Part shown: one piece after another, positions 57,871-64,000 of the stretch | Layout: each line of letters starts with the position of its first letter | Position numbering within the stretch: the first letter of the stretch is position 1 | NCBI RefSeq assembly: GCF_003131205.1 | Contig: NZ_QFFY01000001.1 | Location: 62,001 to 126,000, forward strand | Origin: Occallatibacter savannae | Lineage (GTDB): Bacteria > Acidobacteriota > Terriglobia > Terriglobales > Acidobacteriaceae | Length of the DNA: 64,000 nucleotides | Direction: 5' to 3' | Translations under genes and position numbers: made by a program | Notes under the pieces: generated by a model | The model's database searches: none | Told to the model about the DNA's origin: nothing | Seen by the model: only the letters and a program-made list of their open reading frames with translations

Positions 57871-58776
57871 CTACTTATCGAGGAATCGGGTAGCTAGATC
57901 GAGATCGCGGTTGAATGCTTCAATGACCTCGCGATTGTGAACCTCGTGTTCGATCTTCTTGCTCTTGAGGTACGCCTCCATAGCGGCCACCGGATCGAGC
58001 GCAATGGGCTCGGGTGCCTGGCTCCCTCCGTTGTTCGGAGTAGAGACGGGCGAGTCGATCATGCACGAAATCAGCGTCGCTCCCCGAAGCTGGCGGGCAC
58101 GGACGATCGCTTCGTAGGCTACGCGGTACACAGCAACGGGATCGCGCGCGTCGACGGCAATTGATGGGACGCCATGAACCAGCGCCTCCGGCTTTGCCGA
58201 GCGCGCAGTCGGCGTGTCTTCGGCCGATTCTGTGTAGTGGATGAATATGGCCGGCAGCTTTCGCGAGCCTGCGGTTTCAATTGTCCTCTTCCACTCGTTG
58301 AGAGAAGCACCGCCTGCCGGGATAAACGCGGCGGCGACTGCGGACTTCTTGTCGGTGAATGCTGCGTCGGCTTGATCGAGCAGCACCTGCTGAAGGTCAG
58401 ACGAGCCGTCGAAAACGTTCTTATGCTCCGCTTCAATACGGAGGGGGCCGTCTCCTTGCAGCCGAGATGGAGCGAGCGCGCGAAAGAGCGTCTCAAGAGA
58501 CATACCTTTTACGAAGGCAGGAAGCCAGTCGTGAGGTGCGAGGCATAGCGTGTCTGTGCGCTCCAGGTCGATGACGGAGGCGGCAGCTGTGGCTTCGCGC
58601 CCGGAAGAGAGATGCAGATCGCTGTCGAGCTTGCCCTGTTGGAAGAGAGCGGTGGCACGCTGCTCCAGCAGGCGGCACTTCAGCATCGCAGAGTAGATGG
58701 CGAGGAGCTTTTCGCCGGGGATAAGGGAAAAGGGTTTCTCGGATGTTTTATCCGGCTTGGTCTGTTTCTTCGGCAT
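57871..58776 (-). CDS. E1-alpha-like protein lacking the thiamine-diphosphate motif
   Basis: A 301-residue protein resembling the alpha subunit of 2-oxoacid dehydrogenase E1: L-L-E-Q-R-A-T-A-L-F-Q-Q-G-K, then H-L-S-S-G-R-E-A in place of H-x-x-x-G-Q-E-A. The Mg/ThDP motif G-D-G-(A)...N is destroyed: P153-A-G-G at its start and E167 in place of the Asn. Thus it should not bind ThDP in the usual way. No E1-beta gene is adjacent. It may be a regulatory or scaffold pseudoenzyme. It sits between argJ and the Wzi gene. Confidence 0.85.
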   Translation of the reverse strand: MPKKQTKPDKTSEKPFSLIPGEKLLAIYSAMLKCRLLEQRATALFQQGKLDSDLHLSSGREATAAASVIDLERTDTLCLAPHDWLPAFVKGMSLETLFRALAPSRLQGDGPLRIEAEHKNVFDGSSDLQQVLLDQADAAFTDKKSAVAAAFIPAGGASLNEWKRTIETAGSRKLPAIFIHYTESAEDTPTARSAKPEALVHGVPSIAVDARDPVAVYRVAYEAIVRARQLRGATLISCMIDSPVSTPNNGGSQAPEPIALDPVAAMEAYLKSKKIEHEVHNREVIEAFNRDLDLATRFLDK

Positions 58777-58839
58777 GAGTGCTGTTCAATATCCCTTGTG
58801 GTGCGATTCGTTTTGTGGGCTGTACAGCAAGATTGGATG

Positions 58840-60081
58840 CTAGGTGGTGTAGTCGGCGTTGATGCGGATGTACTCGTGCGTAAGGTCGGTGGTCCAGAAC
58901 TTGCAGCTGCCCGAGCCCTGGTGTAGATCGATGCTGATGGAAAACTCCGGCTGTTGGATGTAGGCATGCGCCGCAGTCTCGTTGAACTCCGCTGCGCGTC
59001 CACCATTGCGGCAGATCGGCAGATCTCCGAAGGAGATGTCGATGCGTTCAGGATCGATCTGCGCGCCGGAGTAGCCGATGGCGGCCATGAGTCGTCCCCA
59101 GTTGGGATCGCAGCCGGCCCACGCGGTTTTGACGAGGGGCGAATGCGCGATGGCCTTCGCAACGCGAACGGCTTCCGCGTCGGAGAGTGCGCCGTTGATG
59201 CGAAGTTCGACAACGTGAGAAACGCCCTCGCCGTCGCCAACGACCTGCCGGGCGAGTGACGTGCAGACCTGGTTCAGCGCGGTGGCAAAGTCGCGATTGC
59301 CCGGGCCGATGTGCGCGCCGCTGGCGCCTGATGCGAGGAGGAGCACCGTGTCGTTCGTCGAGGTGTCGCCGTCGACGGAGATCCGATTGAAGCTGGTCTC
59401 AATCGCGTCGCGAAGATAGCCGTCGAGCACCGCCGGCTCGAGAGCGGCGTCGGTCATGATGTACACCAGCATGGTGGCGTGCGGCACGAGCTGAGGATGA
59501 ATCATGCCCGAGCCTTTGCAGACGCCGGCGATGCGAACCTCCTGCGGGATTTCGGCGTCGCTGTCGATTTCGGGTGCCGTGATTTCGACGCGTGCGAAGG
59601 CGGTCTTCTCGACCGTGTCGGTCGTGATGATGGCTTCGGCGACCTGCTGGAAGTGATCGGACTGCGAGCCGAGAGAATTTGCGAGTTCCGGGAGAACGGC
59701 GATGAGCTTCTCAGCGGGCAAGGGAACGCCAATGACTCCGGTGGAGGAAGGGAAGACCTCTTCTGGTTTGCATCCGAAGGTGGATGCAGCGGCTACGCAT
59801 GTGGCTCCTGCTGCGTCGAGCCCCGCCTGACCGACGGCGCAGTTGGCATTGCCGGCATTGATGGCGACGACGCGCACCTTGCCGCTCGTAGCGCGCAGGT
59901 GTTCCGCGTCGACGAGCAGGGGAGCAGCTTTCACCTTGTTGGCTGTAAACGCGGCAGCCGCGGACGCAGGCGCGTCAGCCACGATGAGTGCGAAATCGGT
60001 GCGGCCGCTCTGTTTCAGGCCGGCCTTCGTAGCGCCGAAGCGGAACCCGCGGGGAATCACGAATTGGGAAAGATCGCTCAT
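58840..60081 (-). CDS. argJ: Glutamate N-acetyltransferase/amino-acid acetyltransferase ArgJ
   Basis: Arginine-biosynthesis enzyme of 413 residues that transfers acetyl from acetylornithine to glutamate. It is made as a precursor that cuts itself before a Thr: here H-A202-T203-M-L fits, with T203 as the new N-terminal nucleophile. S-S-T-G-V-I-G near residue 112 and the C-terminal H-E-Y-I-R-I-N-A-D-Y-T are family landmarks. Other arg genes are absent from the window. It is upstream of the E1-like gene on the same strand, 63 bp apart. Confidence 0.95.
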   Translation of the reverse strand: MSDLSQFVIPRGFRFGATKAGLKQSGRTDFALIVADAPASAAAAFTANKVKAAPLLVDAEHLRATSGKVRVVAINAGNANCAVGQAGLDAAGATCVAAASTFGCKPEEVFPSSTGVIGVPLPAEKLIAVLPELANSLGSQSDHFQQVAEAIITTDTVEKTAFARVEITAPEIDSDAEIPQEVRIAGVCKGSGMIHPQLVPHATMLVYIMTDAALEPAVLDGYLRDAIETSFNRISVDGDTSTNDTVLLLASGASGAHIGPGNRDFATALNQVCTSLARQVVGDGEGVSHVVELRINGALSDAEAVRVAKAIAHSPLVKTAWAGCDPNWGRLMAAIGYSGAQIDPERIDISFGDLPICRNGGRAAEFNETAAHAYIQQPEFSISIDLHQGSGSCKFWTTDLTHEYIRINADYTT

Positions 60082-60185
60082 GAGTTCAGGGTCTGGTGTG
60101 TGCTTTGTGTAAGCGCGAATCGCGCGCCGGAGAAAAAGGATTCAACCCATTTAATCTAACAAAGGATGCTTGCGAGGGGAGCCTG

Positions 60186-61010
60186 GTGACGGAGTTCGAA
60201 GAGATCGACGCGGCGCAGGACGCGCATCAGTTTCTTGAGTTGCGGAACGTGAACGTTGCGCGCGGAGATCGCGTGGTGCTGCACGATGTGAACCTGACGA
60301 TTCGAGCAGGAGAGCACGTCGCGATTCTCGGGCCGAACGGCTGCGGGAAGTCGACTCTGATTTTCACCATCACGTGCCAGATCTATCCGATGGTGGTGCC
60401 GGGGATGCAGGTGAGGATCTTCGGGCGAGACCGTTGGGATCTGACGCAGCTGCGAAAACACTTCGGCGTGGTGGGCGCCGGCCTTGTTGGAGAGCTTCCC
60501 GGCGAGCGCACCGCGGTGACGACGGGATTGGATGCGGTGGTCGCGGGATTCTTTTCGGCGTCGACACTGTGGCCGAATCTTCATGTGACCGATGACATGC
60601 GGGAGCGTGCGCGTGAAGCGCTGGGGCGCATGGAGGCGTCGCACCTGGCCGAGCAGCTCGTCGGCGAAATGTCGGCCGGAGAGAAACGGCGCATTATGAT
60701 CGCGCGCGCGCTGGTCCACAGGCCGAAACAACTACTCCTCGACGAACCTTCAAACGCGCTGGATCTCGCTGCCCAGCGGGAGCTGCGCGAAACCCTGCGC
60801 AGGCTGGCGCAGGAGGGCACAGGACTGGTGCTGGTGACACATCATCTTGGAGACATACTGCCTGAAATCGAGCGAGTGATTCTGATGCGCGGAGGCCGCA
60901 TCGTAGGCGACGGGCCGCGCGAAGAGTTGCTGACCGAACCAAGGCTGAGTGAGCTCTTCGGAGCGCCGGTCAGGATAGGGCGCGACGAAGAGTGGCTGCA
61001 CAGCTGGTAG
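60186..61010 (+). CDS. ABC-transporter ATP-binding protein, stand-alone
   Basis: ATPase of 274 residues with Walker A G-P-N-G-C-G-K-S (49-56), signature M-S-A-G-E-K-R-R (from 162) and Walker B L-L-L-D-E-P (183-188). The S-A-G-E signature and the length suggest a ModF/ABC-F-like stand-alone protein. No permease gene is adjacent. GTG 60186 follows AGGGGAG. Confidence 0.88.
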   Translation: MTEFEEIDAAQDAHQFLELRNVNVARGDRVVLHDVNLTIRAGEHVAILGPNGCGKSTLIFTITCQIYPMVVPGMQVRIFGRDRWDLTQLRKHFGVVGAGLVGELPGERTAVTTGLDAVVAGFFSASTLWPNLHVTDDMRERAREALGRMEASHLAEQLVGEMSAGEKRRIMIARALVHRPKQLLLDEPSNALDLAAQRELRETLRRLAQEGTGLVLVTHHLGDILPEIERVILMRGGRIVGDGPREELLTEPRLSELFGAPVRIGRDEEWLHSW

Positions 61011-61021
61011 TGTGGTGGGGC

Positions 61022-61498
61022 TTAATTCTGCTTGAGACGCTCGATGAGCCTCATGGGGTGGATGGGCTTGGCGAGCAGCTCGAACTGGTAGCCCTGACGG
61101 TAGCCATCGTTCAGGATGTCGGAGATGCCGGCCTGGCCTGAGAAGAGCAGGATGGAACTGGACGGGTAGTTCTTGCGCAGCGCGATGGCGAGCTCAACAC
61201 CATTCATGCGCGGCATAAGGACGTCGGTGACGATCCAGTGCGGATGAAAGCGCGATGCTTTATCGAGCGCGTCGAATCCGTCGTACGCGGCCACTGCGTC
61301 GAAGCCGGTGTTGTTCAGAATCTCCGCGAGCGTGTCGGCAATGAGACGCTGATCGTCAACGACGAGGACCTTGGCCGAGTTTTCAACTTTGCGATGGGGA
61401 TCGGCGGCCTCATGGCCGGCTTCGGGGGGAATTTTTGTCGGTTCGTCGGCAGCGTAGAACCGGGAGCCGGTGAAGAACGGCTGTGCGAAATCGCTCAT
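61022..61498 (-). CDS. Single-domain response regulator
   Basis: A 158-residue protein with one receiver domain (about 42-156): D48/D49 acidic pair, phosphorylation site D92 in V-T-D-V-L-M-P-R-M-N-G, and K144 region (L-A-K-P-I). No output domain. It overlaps the upstream kinase gene by four bases, so the two are made together. Confidence 0.93.
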   Translation of the reverse strand: MSDFAQPFFTGSRFYAADEPTKIPPEAGHEAADPHRKVENSAKVLVVDDQRLIADTLAEILNNTGFDAVAAYDGFDALDKASRFHPHWIVTDVLMPRMNGVELAIALRKNYPSSSILLFSGQAGISDILNDGYRQGYQFELLAKPIHPMRLIERLKQN

Positions 61499-63027
61499 GA
61501 GAGCTCGCCTTCTGGGGAGGCTGGCGGTTGGGCAAACGGGATGAAGATCGTGACGGTGGTTCCGGAGCTCTTGGGCGTGGTGCTGCTTGCGATGGAAATT
61601 TGCCCACCGCGCCGGGAGACGAGCTGCTTGGCAACCCAGAGACCGATGCCTGTGCCGAGAATGCCCTTGGTAGTGAAGAATGGCTCAAAGACGCGCGATA
61701 GATTCTCCTGCTCGATGCCGCAGCCGGTATCGCGAATGACGATCTCGATGCCATCCTGAGGAGTGCTCAATACGTTTCGAGCGCTGATGGTGAGCACGCC
61801 CCCCTGCTTCATGGAGTCGATTGCATTGGCGATGACATTGGAGAAGACCTGCAGCATCTCGCCCTTGCTGACGCTAATCTTCTGAAGGTCGTTGAAGCAG
61901 GAGTCCACGGCGATGTCGGAAGACATCATCTTGGAGTTGTAGACAGTCAGCACATTTTGAATGAGATCGTGAACGTGTACGTTCGAGGGCGCGCCAGTGT
62001 CTTTGTAGTAGCCGAGTGTCTGACGCGCGATGTGAGAGACGCGCTCCAACTCCTGCTCCGCCGTGAGCAGAAGTTGATTCACGCGGCTCTCCGGTGCGGA
62101 GTGCTGGCGGGCCAAAAAGATGACGTTTATCAGCGACTCGAGCGGATTGTTGATCTCGTGCGCAATCGCGGCAGCCATGCGGCCGGTTGCCGCCAGCTTC
62201 TCTGACTGAATGAGCAACTGCTCAACGCGCTTCTTGTCGGAGATGTCACGGGCAATCTTGGAAGCGCCTATGACTCTGCCGGAGTGATCCACGATCGGCG
62301 AAATCGTCACCGAGACCTGGAAGAGCTCGCCGCTCTTCTTTTTGCGCGTAGTCTCATAGTGATCGATGCGCTCGCCGGCTCTGAGCTTGCGGAGAATCTC
62401 ATCTTCTTCGTACTGGAGGCCCTCGGGAATCAGGCGAAGGATGGATTGGCCGATCATCTCGTCGGCGGTGTAACCGAAGATGCGTTCAGCTGACCGGTTC
62501 CAGCTGGTCACGATGCCGTTCAAAGTTTTGCCGATGATAGCGTCATCCGCGGAGTCCACAATGGCCGCCAGGCGCGAGAGGCTCTCCTGGTTCCTGCGGC
62601 CCTCGGAAATATCGTGCGCGATCTTCGAGGCAGCCACGATCCGTCCGGAGGCGTCGCGGATAGGCGAGATCGTCACCGAGATCGGGAAGCGTTCGCCGTT
62701 CTTCCGCATGCGGGTGGTTTCGAAGTGCTCAATGCGCTCGCCGCCGCGGAGTTTGCGAAGAATCTCAGTCTCCTCGTGCTGCAGTTCAGGAGGAATGAGC
62801 GTGAGGATCGACTTGCCGATGATCTCGCTGGGCTGGTATCCGAAGACTCGGGTTGCCGCCGCGTTCCAACTTATGATCGTCCCGTCGAGACGCTTGCTGA
62901 TGATTGGTTCATCGGAGCAATCGACAAGGGCAGCCAGGTGCTGGTGCGGGTCGGGCGCTGTTGCAGGTTCGGCGAACTCGAGCACCTTTGCGGTTGAGGC
63001 GGCGGATTGATTGAATTCAGCGGCCAT
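61495..63027 (-). CDS. PAS-PAS sensor histidine kinase
   Basis: A 510-residue cytosolic kinase. Two PAS domains (about 26-140 and 148-263) are close copies (both contain G-Y-x-x-x-E-x-I-G-x-S-I-L and R-K-L-R-x-G-E-R-I). The dimerisation helix holds H290-E-I-N-N-P, and the ATPase domain has N401, D433-T-G-C-G and G458-T-G-I-G-L. No membrane helix, so the signal is intracellular. Its partner is the response regulator downstream, overlapped by four bases. Confidence 0.94.
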   Translation of the reverse strand: MAAEFNQSAASTAKVLEFAEPATAPDPHQHLAALVDCSDEPIISKRLDGTIISWNAAATRVFGYQPSEIIGKSILTLIPPELQHEETEILRKLRGGERIEHFETTRMRKNGERFPISVTISPIRDASGRIVAASKIAHDISEGRRNQESLSRLAAIVDSADDAIIGKTLNGIVTSWNRSAERIFGYTADEMIGQSILRLIPEGLQYEEDEILRKLRAGERIDHYETTRKKKSGELFQVSVTISPIVDHSGRVIGASKIARDISDKKRVEQLLIQSEKLAATGRMAAAIAHEINNPLESLINVIFLARQHSAPESRVNQLLLTAEQELERVSHIARQTLGYYKDTGAPSNVHVHDLIQNVLTVYNSKMMSSDIAVDSCFNDLQKISVSKGEMLQVFSNVIANAIDSMKQGGVLTISARNVLSTPQDGIEIVIRDTGCGIEQENLSRVFEPFFTTKGILGTGIGLWVAKQLVSRRGGQISIASSTTPKSSGTTVTIFIPFAQPPASPEGELS

Positions 63028-63332
63028 GGGAGCTGCTCCGGAACGAAACCCGCTGGCGGATTCTGGTCAGATGAGGCGTTTTGACAGGCGCTGCGAAGAA
63101 GAGGCCGGACGGCCGGTCGAAGGAGAGAATCACTCGAACTTCCAGTTCTAGATTTTGGGGGCCCAGTATTGCGTAGGTGCAGGACGCCTTAAGAACTTGG
63201 ATGCGTTTGATTAGACGAAGGTTTGAAGCTGATCCTTTCCATTGTGTGGAGCGACTCGGAACGGAGGCTTGCCTCCCGAAGGGATCGGCCGCCGGGAACT
63301 TATCAGCGGGCCGAAACGTACAATTGAGTGCG
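63028..63332. other. Gap between the kinase and TPM genes
   Basis: Divergent promoter region without a recognised gene, repeat array or hairpin. Nothing further seen. Confidence 0.55.
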
Positions 63333-64000
63333 ATGGAAGCTTTTCACCGCAACTCAAGGCTGCTCAGCCGGATAATGCTGGCGGCGATTGTTTTCATTCC
63401 TCTCCAGATGCTGGTGGCCGAGCAGGTCAGCCAGCTTCCCAAGCCCACTGACTACGTAAGTGACTTTGCCCATGTGCTTTCGCCCGAGGCGGTAGAGAAG
63501 CTGGATCGCGTCTGCGCGGAGCTGGACCACTCGAAGGCAAACGCGCAGATTGCAGTTGTTACGGTCCGCAACACCGACGGCGATGACATTGCCAGCTGGG
63601 CGACCCAACTGGAAGACAAGTGGCACATGGCCACCAAGGGCTCGGACCGGGGCGTGCTGGTGTTGCTCGCTGTCGACGACCGCAAGTACCGGATCGATGT
63701 GGCTTACGGGCTCGAAGGGATCCTGAACGACGCACGCGTCGGCGACATCGGCCGGTCCATGGTTCCAGAACTACGCGCGAAAGACTACGACGGGGCCGTG
63801 GTGGGCGCAGTCGGGCAGGTCGCCAAGGTGATCGCTGACGACGCACACATCACGCTGAGCGACACGTTGCCGAATCCGCCCCCGGTTCACCATCGGCAGC
63901 AGAACGGCTCGCCGGCCGGGGCAATCCTGCTGTTCCTGATTCTGTTTCTGATGTTCGGCGGGTTCGGAATCTTCCGGATTCTGTTCTGGCTGGGCTTGTT
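63333..64000 (+). CDS. TPM-domain protein (YgcG-like), cut by the right edge
   Basis: Exported or membrane-anchored protein with 222 codons visible and no stop. Signal-like segment about 13-29, then the TPM domain (about 42-170: D-Y-V-S-D-F-A-H-V-L-S, R-G-V-L-V-L-L-A-V-D-D-R, G-Y-G-L-E-G type segment), then hydrophobic helices from about 200. TPM proteins are linked to repair of photosystem in plants, and to poorly known envelope roles in bacteria. C-terminal end is missing. Confidence 0.85.
   Translation, partial: MEAFHRNSRLLSRIMLAAIVFIPLQMLVAEQVSQLPKPTDYVSDFAHVLSPEAVEKLDRVCAELDHSKANAQIAVVTVRNTDGDDIASWATQLEDKWHMATKGSDRGVLVLLAVDDRKYRIDVAYGLEGILNDARVGDIGRSMVPELRAKDYDGAVVGAVGQVAKVIADDAHITLSDTLPNPPPVHHRQQNGSPAGAILLFLILFLMFGGFGIFRILFWLGL

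Overview
The window looks like chromosomal DNA of a soil Acidobacteriota (class Terriglobia or close to it). The support is indirect: high GC, a BlaI/BlaR1 pair whose sensor carries a TIGR03435-type domain, a winged-helix/TM/TPR regulator, several secreted plant-polysaccharide enzymes, a bshA homologue, and dense small intergenic repeats of kinds I associate with that phylum. No search could be run. Family names are from motif recognition; coordinates and motifs were read from the sequence.

Layout. 1-6590: a cut-off PLP decarboxylase, a large GH78 alpha-L-rhamnosidase followed by a secreted beta-propeller protein, and a LysR regulator. 6820-8928: a secreted HExxH protein and a MATE exporter. 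8929-10070: 1.1 kb without genes, a mosaic of palindromes and a 13-unit heptad array. 10071-13048: a gamma/alpha-fused 2-oxoacid:ferredoxin oxidoreductase with its beta subunit and a strong terminator. 13282-15885: a heme-binding-like protein framed by two copies of one repeat, then CpoB and Pal. 16154-20323: a tight trio of a clan GH-D glycosidase, a sugar nucleotidyltransferase and an N-acetylhexosamine-kinase-like protein. 20389-23769: an AT-richer orphan, a secreted creatininase-like protein, and a YetF / single-TM / YetF operon. 23919-27508: a DHA2 drug pump divergent from its TetR, plus a secreted protein and a DUF4242 protein.

27702-36168: a winged-helix TPR regulator, BlaI-BlaR1, and an autoregulated TetR-HlyD-ABC-permease operon. 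36490-43532: alpha/beta hydrolase, MFS porter, orphans, an outer-membrane barrel, a truncated 3-hydroxyacyl-CoA dehydrogenase, BshA and a ChbG-like deacetylase. 43666-48710: tRNA-Val with a duplicated 3-prime end, small proteins, a methyltransferase with its GbsR/MarR regulator and a 26-bp operator, a GH172-like (DUF2961) enzyme, and a small predicted DNA-binding protein facing three octad repeats. 48844-55792: a noncanonical Nramp transporter, a reductase, Nudix and HAD enzymes, a rhodanese/TlpA pair, and tandem XerC/XerD-like recombinases. 55922-64000: argJ, a catalytically degenerate E1-alpha-like protein, a Wzi-like outer-membrane protein, an ABC ATPase, a histidine kinase/response regulator pair, and a TPM protein cut by the right edge.

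The most unusual signals are heptad-period arrays that repeatedly begin at or just after stop codons of plus-strand genes, a palindromic repeat inserted in frame inside the GH-D glycosidase, the E1-alpha pseudoenzyme beside argJ, an Nramp lacking the metal-binding residues, and a metzincin-like secreted orphan.
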